Notes: a model not told the origin generated them from the letters alone. A DNA stretch of 64,000 nucleotides from Actinokineospora alba (GCF_004362515.1 NZ_SNXU01000001.1:3720001-3784000); one strand, 5' to 3'; positions 35,846-44,513 are shown, numbered from the stretch's first letter. Made by a program: numbers and translations.

Positions 35846-36868
35846 GTGATCTTCGGACTGTTCGTTCTCGCCCCCCGTTTCCCCCACCAGAGCGACCACG
35901 AATCACTCGACCGCGCCCATCGCGCGATCCTGGCCGCTGAAAGCGCCGGGTTCGACAGCGCGTGGATCGCCGAGCACCACTTCATGCCCTACGGCGTCTG
36001 CCCGGACGCGCTGACCTTCGCCGCGCACGCCCTGGGCGCCACGACCCGGATCGCCGTGGGTACCGCGGTCAGCGTGCTCAGCACCGCCCACCCCGTCGCG
36101 CTGGGGGAGCGGGCCCTGCTGCTCGACGCCCTCTCCGCCGGACGCTTCCGCCTCGGCGTCGGCCGGGGCAGCCCCCTGGTCGACCTTGAGGTCTTCCAAA
36201 GAGGCCTGCCCAGCTACGAAGAGGGCTTCGCCGACGGCCTCGATCTGCTGCTTCGGACAATGACCGGCCCCACGGTCTCCGGTGACCGCTGGTTCCCGTT
36301 CCGCGAAGTCCCGGTCGTCCCGGCCCCGACCACCAAGCCGCACCCGCCGCTCACCGTCGCCGCCACCTCACCGGCGACCGTCGACCTCGCCGCCGCCCGC
36401 GGCCTGCCGATGCTCCTCGGAATGCACATCGGCGACGACGACAAGCGCGCCATGGTCGACAGATACCGCCAGTCCGGTGGCCCCGAAGACGCCCCGCACG
36501 TGTCCGCAGTCGTCGCCCACATCGCCGAGAGCCGCGAACAGGCGGTGGCCGAGGTCATGGCCACCATGCCCGGCTGGCTCCGCACCGGCCTCGCCGCGCA
36601 CGTGCCCGTCGACGGACGACCCCGCCCGAGCCGCGATCCCGAGGCCTATGCACGGTTGCTTTGTGACCTGCATCCCGTGGGAGATCCGGACTACTGCGCC
36701 GAGGTTTTAGACCGGAGCGCGCGCCGAACCGGGATCGGGCACGTCATCGCGATGGTCGAGGCGACCGGTGATCCAGACCGCACCCTGAAGACCGTCGAAC
36801 GCCTCGGCGCCCAGGTGCTGCCCACACTGCGCACCCCGGCCGTCTCCGACCTGGGCAAGCTCGCCTAG
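35846..36868 (+). CDS. LLM-class flavin-dependent oxidoreductase
   Basis: 340 residues from GTG 35846 (GGGGA just upstream). It is a bacterial-luciferase-like TIM barrel: AAESAGFDSAWIAEHHFMPYG, VGTAVSVLSTAHPVALGERALLLDALSAGRFRLGVGRG, then PLTVAATSPATVDLAAARGLPML. Enzymes of this class use FMN or F420. The EHHF motif is typical of the FMN/luciferase-like subgroup, but the cofactor is not certain. Cytosolic, likely single gene. The next gene, tig, begins 73 bases after the stop with its own ribosome binding site. Confidence 0.88.
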   Translation: MIFGLFVLAPRFPHQSDHESLDRAHRAILAAESAGFDSAWIAEHHFMPYGVCPDALTFAAHALGATTRIAVGTAVSVLSTAHPVALGERALLLDALSAGRFRLGVGRGSPLVDLEVFQRGLPSYEEGFADGLDLLLRTMTGPTVSGDRWFPFREVPVVPAPTTKPHPPLTVAATSPATVDLAAARGLPMLLGMHIGDDDKRAMVDRYRQSGGPEDAPHVSAVVAHIAESREQAVAEVMATMPGWLRTGLAAHVPVDGRPRPSRDPEAYARLLCDLHPVGDPDYCAEVLDRSARRTGIGHVIAMVEATGDPDRTLKTVERLGAQVLPTLRTPAVSDLGKLA

Positions 36869-36941
36869 ACTCGGGGATCGACCCCGGCCGCCGTTTCGTG
36901 CCCGGGACGCATCAGCTGTCACAGTCGTCAAGGAGATCACG

Positions 36942-38300
36942 TTGAAGAGCACCGTCGAGCACCTGAGCCCGACGCGGGTACGGATCAACGTCGAGGTGCC
37001 GTTCGACGAGCTCAAGCCGAACTTCGACCGCGCATACCGCAAGCTCGCCAGCCAGGTCCGCATCCCGGGCTTCCGTCCGGGCAAGGCTCCCGCCAGGGTT
37101 ATCGAGTCGCGCATCGGGCGCGCGCCGATCCTCGACGAGGTCGTCAACGAGGCCATCCCGGCCAAGTACATGGAGGCCCTCACCGCCGGTGAGGTGAAGG
37201 CGCTCGGTCAGCCGGACATCGAGGTCACCAAGCTCGAGGACGGCGACCACCTCGCCTTCACCGCCGAGGTCGACGTCCGCCCCGACCTCACCATCCCCGC
37301 CTTCGGCGAGTTCGCGGTCACCGTGGACGACCTGGAGCTCGAGGACAGCGAGGTCGACGAGCAGCTCGACGAGCTGCGCGCCCGCTTCGGCACCCTGACC
37401 GGCGCCGACCGCCCCGTCGAGACCGGCGACTTCGTCTCCATCGACCTCTCGGCCACCGTCGACGGCCAGGACGTCGAGGAGGCCAAGACGAGCGGCCTGT
37501 CCTACGAGGTCGGCTCCGGCGAGCTGATCGAGGGCATCGACGAGGCCCTGCTCGGTGCCGCCGTCGGCGAGACCAAGCACTTCACCACCACCCTGGTCGC
37601 GGGCGAGTACGCGGGCAAGGAAGCCGACGTCGCGGTCACCGTGCAGTCGGTCAAGGTGCGCGAGCTGCCCGAGGCCGACGACGACTTCGCCCAGCTGGCC
37701 AGCGAGTTCGACACCATCGACGAGCTGCGCGCCGACCTGCGCGAGCGCCTCACCCGGGTCAAGAAGATGCAGCAGGGCGTGCAGGCCCGCGACAAGGTCC
37801 TCGAGGCCCTGTTGGAGCAGGTCGACGTGCCGCTGCCGGAGAAGGTCGTCGAGGCCGAGGTCGACTCCCGCCAGCACGACGCCGTGCACTCGTTCGACCA
37901 CGACCAGGACAAGCTCAACGAGTTCCTGGCCACCCAGGACCAGACCCGCGAGGACTTCGACACCGAGGTCCGCGCCGACGCCGAGAAGGCGGTCCGGACC
38001 CAGCTGATCCTGGACTCGATCGCCGAGTCCGAGCAGGTCCAGGTCAACGACGGCGAGCTGACCGAGCGGATCATCTACCAGGCGCAGCGCTTCGGTGTGA
38101 GCCCGGACGAGTACGTCCAGCGCGCGCAGCAGTCCGGCCAGCTCGGCGCCATCTTCGCCGACGTCCGCCGCGGCAAGGCGCTGGCCTCGGTCGTGCGCCA
38201 GGCCACGGTGACCGACGCCTCGGGCAACAAGGTCGATCTGGAAGAGCTTTTCGGCAAGGTCGAGGATGCGCCCGCCCCCGAGGTGGCCGCGGCCGAGTAG
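36942..38300 (+). CDS. tig: Trigger factor, ribosome-bound peptidyl-prolyl isomerase chaperone
   Basis: 452 residues from TTG 36942 with a strong AAGGAGAT site 5 bases upstream. The N-terminal ribosome-binding domain contains the signature VRIPGFRPGKAP (GFRxGxxP, about 43-54). The FKBP-like PPIase domain is at about 160-245 (ETGDFVSIDLSATVDG ... VGSGELIEG). The helical C-terminal arms follow, with an acidic end. Trigger factor binds at the ribosomal exit tunnel and shields nascent chains. Immediately upstream of clpP1-clpP2-clpX, the classic bacterial quality-control arrangement, and syntenic with Rv2462c. Confidence 0.97.
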   Translation: MKSTVEHLSPTRVRINVEVPFDELKPNFDRAYRKLASQVRIPGFRPGKAPARVIESRIGRAPILDEVVNEAIPAKYMEALTAGEVKALGQPDIEVTKLEDGDHLAFTAEVDVRPDLTIPAFGEFAVTVDDLELEDSEVDEQLDELRARFGTLTGADRPVETGDFVSIDLSATVDGQDVEEAKTSGLSYEVGSGELIEGIDEALLGAAVGETKHFTTTLVAGEYAGKEADVAVTVQSVKVRELPEADDDFAQLASEFDTIDELRADLRERLTRVKKMQQGVQARDKVLEALLEQVDVPLPEKVVEAEVDSRQHDAVHSFDHDQDKLNEFLATQDQTREDFDTEVRADAEKAVRTQLILDSIAESEQVQVNDGELTERIIYQAQRFGVSPDEYVQRAQQSGQLGAIFADVRRGKALASVVRQATVTDASGNKVDLEELFGKVEDAPAPEVAAAE

Positions 38301-38318
38301 CCGAGGAAATAGCTTTGA

Positions 38319-38329
38319 CGCTCTGAGCG
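38319..38329 (+). promoter_or_regulatory. ClgR-like operator upstream of clpP1
   Basis: CGCTCTGAGCG is a perfect 11-base palindrome, flanked as TTGA-CGCTCTGAGCG-AAAG. It fits the ClgR consensus WNNWCGCYNANRGCGWWS at nearly all fixed positions. ClgR is the known activator of clpP1P2 in Corynebacterium, Streptomyces and Mycobacterium. It lies just upstream of the SigR/SigH-type promoter and 97 bases before the clpP1 start. Confidence 0.6.
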
Positions 38330-38345
38330 AAAGTGGGCGGTGTCG

Positions 38346-38371
38346 GGAAGTCGGCGCCGCCCGCCTTCGTT
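38346..38371 (+). promoter_or_regulatory. SigR/SigH-type promoter of clpP1P2
   Basis: GGAAG (38346-38350), 18 bases, GTT (38369-38371): the same arrangement as at the nitroreductase gene. Clp protease genes belong to the thiol-oxidative-stress sigma factor regulon in actinomycetes. It implies a leader of about 50 bases before GTG 38426. Confidence 0.5.
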
Positions 38372-38425
38372 AGTGTCGGTTACGAGATCACTGGTTCGTA
38401 TGAATTTGGGAGAAGGCAGGCAGAC

Positions 38426-39034
38426 GTGACGCAGCACCTCTCGCCCCACATGCGGTCCGCCACCGCGGGGCTCAACCTGAACGACTCGGTGTACGAGCGG
38501 CTGCTCCGTGAGCGCATCGTCTTCCTCGGCTCCGAGGTCGATGACGACATCGCCAACCGGATCACCGCGCAGCTGCTCCTGCTCGCGGCCGAGGACCCCG
38601 AGAAGGACATCACCTTCTACATCAACTCGCCGGGTGGATCGGTCACCGCGGGCATGGCGATCTACGACACGATGGAACTCATCGAGCCCGACGTGGCGAC
38701 CTGGGGTATGGGCCTGGCGGCGTCCATGGGCCAGTTCCTGCTCGCCTCGGGCACCCCTGGCAAGCGCTACGCCCTGAAGCACGCGCGGATCATGATGCAC
38801 CAGCCGTCCGCGGGTGTCGGCGGAACGGCGTCCGACATCGCCATCCGCGCGCAGGTCTACGCCAAGTGGAAGCACGAGATGGCGCTCATCACCGCCGAGC
38901 AGACCGGTCAGACCGTCGAGAAGATCACCGCCGACGCGGACCGCGACCGCTGGTTCACCGCCGAGGAGGCCAAGGAGTACGGCTTCATCGACCACGTGGT
39001 CGCCCGTGCGACGCAGGCCCCCAACACCAACTGA
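38426..39034 (+). CDS. clpP1: ATP-dependent Clp protease proteolytic subunit 1
   Basis: 202 residues from GTG 38426 (MTQHLSPHMRSATAGLNLND), with GAAGG upstream; the frame runs 93 bases further but that part holds the promoter. The Ser-His-Asp triad is seen as AASMGQF (Ser), MMHQPS (His) and DRDRWFTAEEAKEYGFID (Asp). YINSPGGSVTAGMAIYDTM is the substrate-binding strand. In actinobacteria ClpP1 and ClpP2 form a mixed, essential tetradecamer with ClpX or ClpC1. A short propeptide is expected to be removed. Matches Rv2461c. Confidence 0.96.
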   Translation: MTQHLSPHMRSATAGLNLNDSVYERLLRERIVFLGSEVDDDIANRITAQLLLLAAEDPEKDITFYINSPGGSVTAGMAIYDTMELIEPDVATWGMGLAASMGQFLLASGTPGKRYALKHARIMMHQPSAGVGGTASDIAIRAQVYAKWKHEMALITAEQTGQTVEKITADADRDRWFTAEEAKEYGFIDHVVARATQAPNTN

Positions 39035-39082
39035 CGGCCTCGCCGCGTTGCCACGGCTGATGAGCCAAGACAGGAGCTACTT

Positions 39083-39712
39083 GTGAGTGGAATGCAGCTT
39101 CCCCAGTCCCGCTACGTGCTGCCGTCGTTCGTCGAGCGCACGAGCTACGGGGTCAAGGAATCCAACCCGTACAACAAGCTGTTCGAAGAGCGGGTCATCT
39201 TCCTCGGCGTGCAGATCGACGACGCGTCGGCCAACGACGTCATGGCGCAGCTGATCTACCTGGAGTCGGCCGACCCCGACCGGGACATCACGATGTACAT
39301 CAACTCCCCGGGTGGCTCGTTCACCTCGCTGATGGCCATCTACGACACGATGCAGTACGTGCGTCCCGACATCCAGACGTTCTGCCTGGGCCAGGCGGCC
39401 TCGGCGGCGGCGGTGCTGCTGGCGGCGGGCACCCCGGGCAAGCGGTTCGCCCTGCCCAACGCGCGGGTGATGATCCACCAGCCCTCCACCGAGGGTGTCT
39501 ACGGTCAGGTCTCCGACCTGGAGATCCAGGCCGCCGAGATCCAGCGCGTGCGCCAGCTGCTGGAGATCACCCTGGCCCGCCACACCGGCAAGGACGAGGC
39601 CCAGGTCCGCTCCGACATCGAGCGCGACAAGATCCTCACCGCGGCCGAGGCGAAGGACTACGGCATCATCGATGAGGTCCTGCCGTACCGCAAGCTGTCG
39701 GCCAAGGGCTAG
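39083..39712 (+). CDS. clpP2: ATP-dependent Clp protease proteolytic subunit 2
   Basis: 209 residues from GTG 39083 (AGGAG at 39071-39075). Triad motifs are GQAASAAAVLLAAGTPGKRF (Ser in the QAASAAA context), MIHQPSTEGVYG (His) and the Asp in ERDKILTAAEAKDYGIID. NSPGGSFTSLMAIYDTM is the binding strand. The QAASAAAVLL environment is the feature distinguishing ClpP2 from ClpP1. It is 48 bases after clpP1, certainly the same operon. Matches Rv2460c. Confidence 0.96.
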   Translation: MSGMQLPQSRYVLPSFVERTSYGVKESNPYNKLFEERVIFLGVQIDDASANDVMAQLIYLESADPDRDITMYINSPGGSFTSLMAIYDTMQYVRPDIQTFCLGQAASAAAVLLAAGTPGKRFALPNARVMIHQPSTEGVYGQVSDLEIQAAEIQRVRQLLEITLARHTGKDEAQVRSDIERDKILTAAEAKDYGIIDEVLPYRKLSAKG

Positions 39713-39991
39713 ACCTTTCGACCCGGCGCGGACGAATTCAGCAAGAAAGTGACCGACACGCGGGGCCTTCTGGGCTTACCGTAGGTAGCTAGGGCTTTCG
39801 ACCGGAATCGGCCGCGCCGGGTGCGGGATCTCCCGCTCCGCGGGGTTTGGCAGGTACCGTCGAGGGCAACGGACGGGCATGGGCCCGCACATCGGGTGAA
39901 CGAACCCGAGGCGCGGGGGGTTCCCAGGCGCGGACGCCACACAGCAGGCGCACTCACCTGAGTGGGCCGGAGGGGACAAAGGTCAGCGGTC
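39713..39991. other. Intergenic region before clpX
   Basis: This 279-base gap carries no gene. A perfect 11-bp inverted repeat (ACCCGGCGCGG at 39721-39731 with 39812-39822) could fold the downstream RNA of clpP2 or the clpX leader. TANNNT-like boxes occur near 39778, but no -35 partner is convincing. No SigR-type or ClgR-type site is found here, unlike upstream of clpP1. Confidence 0.4.
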
Positions 39992-41293
39992 ATGGCACGT
40001 ATCGGTGACGGCGGAGACCTGCTCAAGTGCTCTTTCTGCGGAAAGAGCCAGAAGCAGGTGAAGAAGCTCATCGCCGGCCCCGGCGTCTACATCTGTGACG
40101 AGTGCATAGACCTGTGCAACGAGATCATCGAGGAGGAGCTGGCCGAGGCCGGCGACGTCAAACTCGATGAGCTCCCCAAGCCTGCCGAGATCCATGACTT
40201 CCTCGACAGCTATGTCATTGGCCAGGACGATGCCAAGCGTTCGCTCGCCGTGGCGGTATACAACCACTACAAGCGCATCCAGGCGGGCGACCGCGCCCGT
40301 CCCGAGGGCCGTGAGGGCCGGGAATCGCGCGAGGACACCGTCGAGCTGGCGAAGTCCAACATCCTCATGCTCGGCCCCACCGGCTGCGGCAAGACCTACC
40401 TCGCGCAGACGCTGGCGAAGCTGCTGAACGTTCCGTTCGCCATCGCCGACGCCACCGCGCTGACCGAGGCGGGCTACGTGGGCGAGGACGTCGAGAACAT
40501 CCTGCTGAAGCTGATCCAGGCCGCCGACTACGACGTCAAGCGCGCCGAGACCGGCATCATCTACATCGACGAGGTCGACAAGATCGCCCGAAAGAGCGAA
40601 AATCCGTCGATCACCCGCGACGTGTCCGGTGAGGGCGTGCAGCAGGCGCTGCTGAAGATCCTCGAGGGCACCACTGCGAGCGTCCCGCCGCAGGGCGGCC
40701 GCAAGCACCCGCACCAGGAGTTCATCCAGATCGACACGACGAACGTGCTGTTCATCGTGGCGGGCGCCTTCGCCGGTCTGGAGCGCATCATCCAGGACCG
40801 CGTGGGCAAGCGCGGCCTGGGCTTCGGCGCGGAGATCCGCTCGAAGGCCGACATCGACAACGCGGACTTCTTCTCCGACACGATGCCGGAAGACCTGATC
40901 AAGTTCGGCCTGATCCCCGAGTTCATCGGGCGTCTGCCGGTCCTGGCCAGCGTCACCAACCTCGACAAGGAGTCCCTGGTCCAGATCTTGACCGCGCCGA
41001 AGAACGCGCTGGTCAAGCAGTACCAGAAGCTCTTCGAGATGGACGGCGTCGAGCTGGAGTTCACCCCCACCGCGCTCGAAGCGGTCGCCGACCAGGCGAT
41101 CCTGCGCGGCACGGGTGCCCGAGGCCTGCGCGCGATCATGGAGGAAGTCCTGCAGTCGGTGATGTACGACATCCCGAGCCGCACGGACGTCGCCAAGGTC
41201 GTCATCACCGAGCAGACGGTCCGCGAGAACGTCAACCCGACCATCGTCTCCCGCCAACCTTCCCGACGGGAGCGCCGCGAGAAGTCCGCCTGA
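39992..41293 (+). CDS. clpX: ClpX ATPase, substrate-recognition subunit of ClpXP
   Basis: 433 residues from ATG 39992 (MARIGDGGDLLKCSFCGKSQ); AAAGG lies about 9 bases upstream. The N-terminal zinc-binding domain has CSFCGKS ... CDECIDLCNEI (four Cys). The AAA+ module has Walker A GPTGCGKT (about 131), the pore loop GYVGEDVE, Walker B IIYIDEVDKI, sensor and arginine-finger region RLPVLASV, and the IGF-type ClpP-docking loop replaced by RGLGFG. ClpX unfolds tagged substrates and feeds the ClpP1P2 chamber. Corresponds to Rv2457c. Confidence 0.97.
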   Translation: MARIGDGGDLLKCSFCGKSQKQVKKLIAGPGVYICDECIDLCNEIIEEELAEAGDVKLDELPKPAEIHDFLDSYVIGQDDAKRSLAVAVYNHYKRIQAGDRARPEGREGRESREDTVELAKSNILMLGPTGCGKTYLAQTLAKLLNVPFAIADATALTEAGYVGEDVENILLKLIQAADYDVKRAETGIIYIDEVDKIARKSENPSITRDVSGEGVQQALLKILEGTTASVPPQGGRKHPHQEFIQIDTTNVLFIVAGAFAGLERIIQDRVGKRGLGFGAEIRSKADIDNADFFSDTMPEDLIKFGLIPEFIGRLPVLASVTNLDKESLVQILTAPKNALVKQYQKLFEMDGVELEFTPTALEAVADQAILRGTGARGLRAIMEEVLQSVMYDIPSRTDVAKVVITEQTVRENVNPTIVSRQPSRRERREKSA

Positions 41294-41294
41294 C

Positions 41295-41903
41295 ATGGGC
41301 GGCGACTGGCCTTATGTCTTGCTGCTGCACGGCCTCACCGGCTCGGGCCGCGGCCACTGGCAGGGCTGGCTCGCACACGAACTGGCCGACGCGGGCGCGT
41401 CGGTCGAGGTCCCGGTGTTCAGCGAACCCGACCACCCGTGTCTCGACACGTGGCTGGGCGAACTGAAACACCACCTCGAAGCCGCGCCCGCGAAGACCAA
41501 ACGAGTCGTCATAGCCCAGGGCGTCGGCGCGGCACTGTGGCTCCACCACGCCGCCCGGACCCCACTGGACGACCACTCGCTGAGGGTGGACAACGTCCTC
41601 CTGGTAGCCCCACCCGGCGACTCCTGGCATGCCCCGGACGTCCGCGGCTTCACCCCAGTCCCCCTCGACGCAGCAGGCATCCGCCGTGCGGCCGGTTGGA
41701 CCCAGTTGGCCACCGGCGAGGACGACGAGTGCCTGCCGGTGGACGAGGCGGTGAAGATGGCGGCGGAGCTGAAGATCGACCTGGACGTGATCCCAGCAGG
41801 CGGTGCCTTGGACACGAGGACCGGCTATGGCCCGTGGCCATCGGTCCTGGAGTGGATCCGCAACCGCCACACCCGCCTGACCGCAGTGGAACCCGCCTCC
41901 TGA
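41295..41903 (+). CDS. RBBP9/YdeN-like alpha/beta-hydrolase fold protein lacking catalytic residues
   Basis: 202 residues, starting one base after the clpX stop. The overall pattern follows the RBBP9/YdeN hydrolases: LLLHGLTGSGRGHWQGWLAHEL, a strand-turn-helix at about 72-80, and GYGPWPSVLEWI near the C-terminus. The nucleophile elbow, normally GHSLG, reads VIAQGVGAALW, so Ser is replaced by Gln. The catalytic His position before the GPWP motif reads GALDTRTGYGPW without His. It is probably a pseudo-hydrolase. Its tight linkage to clpX suggests a possible binding or adaptor role, which is inference only. Confidence 0.78.
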   Translation: MGGDWPYVLLLHGLTGSGRGHWQGWLAHELADAGASVEVPVFSEPDHPCLDTWLGELKHHLEAAPAKTKRVVIAQGVGAALWLHHAARTPLDDHSLRVDNVLLVAPPGDSWHAPDVRGFTPVPLDAAGIRRAAGWTQLATGEDDECLPVDEAVKMAAELKIDLDVIPAGGALDTRTGYGPWPSVLEWIRNRHTRLTAVEPAS

Positions 41904-41968
41904 CGCAGAATCCCGCTTCCTGCCGCAGAGCAGGGCGGCCATAGCAGGCAAACGGCCAAATAGAGCAG

Positions 41969-42110
41969 CCTGTGTCTGGCGATCAACGCGCGATCTGGAC
42001 AGCAGCCCCATCCCGTGAACGCAAGTGGCCATCCTGATGGCCTGTTTCTGGTGGTCAACGCGCTTCAAAAGCGGTCCCACCCCCTGAACGCAACGGGCCA
42101 GCACCAACGG
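41969..42110. repeat. Two-unit direct repeat leading into palindromic element A
   Basis: Units starting CCTGTGTCTGG (41969) and CCTGTTTCTGG (42041) share the layout CTGG-N-GATCAACGCGC or GGTCAACGCGC, then CCCSTGAACGCAA. They are about 70 bases long. The next CCTGTTTGGG at 42111 is the left arm of the palindrome. Together they fill the gene-free stretch 41904-42275. Confidence 0.7.
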
Positions 42111-42250
42111 CCTGTTTGGGTGGTTCGCCTTGATTTGGGGTGAAATGGGCCTAAACTTCCTGCGCGGGTGGGTTTCACCTCCCCACCCTCTTTGCCCGCG
42201 CAGGCCCATTTCTAGGGGTCCCCAAATCAAGGCGAACCACCCAAACAGGC
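42110..42250 (+). repeat. Palindromic repeat element, copy A
   Basis: 141 bases, with 31-bp perfect terminal inverted repeats beginning GCCTGTTTGGGTGGTTCGCC (42110-42140 and complement 42220-42250). An inner second pairing contains GAAATGGGCCT in both arms. It is non-coding and can fold end to end into a long hairpin. A second copy lies at 48402-48541 in the opposite orientation. Confidence 0.9.
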
Positions 42251-42275
42251 ACCACAACGCGAGCGAACAAGCAGG

Positions 42276-43154
42276 TCAGGCCTTGCGGCTCACAGCAGGA
42301 GCATGCCGCCCCAAGAACCCCAAAACATCCGGCACAATCCGCCGATAAAACCCATCCCCATGCCCCCCAGGCCCCATGTACCCAACCTCAGGAGAAGCCA
42401 GCCGAATAAACTTCCGAGTCCCTTCAATAAAATGATCCTCAGTCCCACACCAAACACCCACAGGAACACGCCCAAGCTTCTCCACATTGCGCAGAGGATC
42501 GAGCGACGCCCATTCCTGAGTGCTCTTGAACGCCCGCCGAGTACTCATCTCACGCCACGACATCAGCAGCCCAGGCGAGATCGCCGCGACGGCGGACAGT
42601 GGGACGCGCATCTCTTCACGCCGGCGGGCATAAAGCAAAGCCCCAAACCCGCCCATAGACACCCCGGCGCACGCGAACGGCGTCCCAGTGGCATCCCCAA
42701 GTCCCCGAGCCCGCAACCACCGCGGAACCTCCTCGAGCAACATCGCCATCGCGTTGTCGCCGACCCGGTTCTCGTGCCAGTAGTTGTTGCCGCCGTCCAC
42801 GGCGATGAACCCGAACGGCGGTAGCGTCCCCGCCGCCACGCCACGGGCAAGGGCGGCGGGCAGTCCGGTGGGGGCGGCGTGGCGGGCGCGGCCGTGCAGG
42901 CCGTGCAGGAGCACGCACATCGGCAGGTTCTTGGTCGGCAGCTGGGCGGGCAGGATGGTCACGACGTCGACGTCTTGGCCGCGGGCAGCGGAGAACACCC
43001 GGTCGGTGCGCACCAGCGGCTCCGGCGCGGCCCCGGTGGTCACGAGGTCCAGCCACGGCAGCGACCCAGAGACCACCCCGGTCGCCGCCAAGCCGGCGGC
43101 GCCCGCGATCAGCAGTGACCGGCGGCTGAGCCCTGGTCTTCCCCCGTCCCCCAT
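42276..43154 (-). CDS. Tat-exported alpha/beta-hydrolase esterase
   Basis: 292 residues. The N-terminus is a twin-arginine signal (LSRRSLLIAGAAGLAATGVV), so the protein is exported folded. The mature domain resembles esterase D / antigen-85-like hydrolases: PMCVLLHGLHGR (oxyanion strand), GVSMGGFGALLYA with the nucleophile Ser, GTEDHF with the Asp and GGHGDGFYR with the His, so the triad is complete. The substrate is unknown; cell-wall or lipid esters are reasonable guesses for this family. It is transcribed alone, and its 3' end is 26 bases from palindromic element A. Confidence 0.85.
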   Translation of the reverse strand: MGDGGRPGLSRRSLLIAGAAGLAATGVVSGSLPWLDLVTTGAAPEPLVRTDRVFSAARGQDVDVVTILPAQLPTKNLPMCVLLHGLHGRARHAAPTGLPAALARGVAAGTLPPFGFIAVDGGNNYWHENRVGDNAMAMLLEEVPRWLRARGLGDATGTPFACAGVSMGGFGALLYARRREEMRVPLSAVAAISPGLLMSWREMSTRRAFKSTQEWASLDPLRNVEKLGRVPVGVWCGTEDHFIEGTRKFIRLASPEVGYMGPGGHGDGFYRRIVPDVLGFLGRHAPAVSRKA

Positions 43155-43331
43155 GCGTCCCCCTCCGACGGACTGCCTTCTCCCCTTAGACGTACCAAGT
43201 CAGGCATTCGGTGGCCTGTCAGACGCCTTCGATCACCCCATCGTGAGGGTGAACTCGAACGTTTCTCGGTTCACTGCTCCGAGAGTGCACCAAGATCGCT
43301 ACGGAGCGCACCCGAACCGGCAACAAGATCG

Positions 43332-44513
43332 TTAACTGATCACTGACCGCGACCGCAGTGCGTCGACCTTCGAGGCCGGGTAGCCGAGCCAGTCGAGGAC
43401 CGCGTCGGTGTGTTGTCCCAGCGTCGGGACGGGTGCGGGGTCCCAGGTCCAGGTGTCGGCGTCGACTGGCGGGCGAAGCATGGGCACCGAGCCGCCCGGT
43501 ACCGGGACGGTCGACCAGCGGTCGCGGGCGACCAGCTGCGGGTGCGATGTCAGTTCGGTCACACCCCGTGTCCGGGCGGCCGGGACGTCGGCGGCGTCGA
43601 GCGCGGCGAGCAGGGTGTCGGCGTCGACGGCGTCGAACGACGGCTGCAGTTCGGCGTGCAGATCGGCCCGGTGCGCGACCCGGTCGGACACCGTCCGGTA
43701 CCGGGGGTGGTCGGCCAGCTCGGGCCGCCCGATGACCGACGCGCACAGCCGCCGCCACTGCCCGTCGTTCTGCACGGCCAGGTGGACCGCGCCGCCGTCC
43801 CCGCAGGCGAACGGCCCGTACGGGGCGATGGTCGGGTGGTGCGCGCCGTGCCTGCCGGGCGACGAGCCGGTGCCGTGCGCGTACAGCGCGGGCTGGTGCA
43901 TCCACTCGGCGAGCGCCTCCATCAGCGTCAGCCGCAGCGTCGCCCCCTCACCGGTCCGCCCCCGTCGCACCAGCGCGGCCAGCACTGCGGCGTGCAGCTG
44001 GACGCCCGCGGCGATGTCGGCCACGGAGATCCCGGCCCGCGCCATCGACGGCCCGTCGCCGGTCGTCGCGACCAGCCCGGTCTCGGACTGGATGAGCGCG
44101 TCGAACGCCTTGCGCTCGCCGTACGGCCCGCCCTCGCCGTAGGACGACAGCTCGGCGGCGATCAACCCGGGATGGCGCGCGCGAACGGTATCCACGTCGA
44201 GCCCGAGGCGGCGGGCGGCGCCGGGGGAGAGGTTGCACATCACCACGTCGGCGCGCGAGAGCAGCTCCTCGACGATCGCCAGCCCATCGGCCTGTTTGAG
44301 GTCGACCGCCACCGACTCCTTGCCGACGTTGGTCCACGCGAAGTAGCTCGACACGTCGCCGCACGAGCTGTCGTAGTCGCGGGCGAAGTCGCCGGACCCC
44401 GGCCGCTCGATCTTGATCACCCGGGCGCCCAGGTCGGCCAGCAGCCGGGTCGCGTAGGGCACGGCCACCGCCTGCTCCAGGCTGATCACGACCATCCCGT
44501 CGAGCGGCTTCAC
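43332..44513 (-). CDS. Class III CoA-transferase (CaiB/BaiF family)
   Basis: 393 residues from GTG 44513, which overlaps the fdhD stop as GTGA and is translationally coupled. MVVISLEQAVAVPYATRLLADLGARVIKIE is the standard N-terminus. The catalytic Asp is expected in GISVADIAAGVQLHAAVLAAL. PYGPFACGDGG and LVARDRWSTV are further landmarks. These dimeric interlocked enzymes move CoA between carboxylic acids. Coupling to fdhD makes a formyl-CoA/oxalate-type reaction attractive, but the sequence alone does not fix the acids. Confidence 0.87.
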   Translation of the reverse strand: MKPLDGMVVISLEQAVAVPYATRLLADLGARVIKIERPGSGDFARDYDSSCGDVSSYFAWTNVGKESVAVDLKQADGLAIVEELLSRADVVMCNLSPGAARRLGLDVDTVRARHPGLIAAELSSYGEGGPYGERKAFDALIQSETGLVATTGDGPSMARAGISVADIAAGVQLHAAVLAALVRRGRTGEGATLRLTLMEALAEWMHQPALYAHGTGSSPGRHGAHHPTIAPYGPFACGDGGAVHLAVQNDGQWRRLCASVIGRPELADHPRYRTVSDRVAHRADLHAELQPSFDAVDADTLLAALDAADVPAARTRGVTELTSHPQLVARDRWSTVPVPGGSVPMLRPPVDADTWTWDPAPVPTLGQHTDAVLDWLGYPASKVDALRSRSVIS

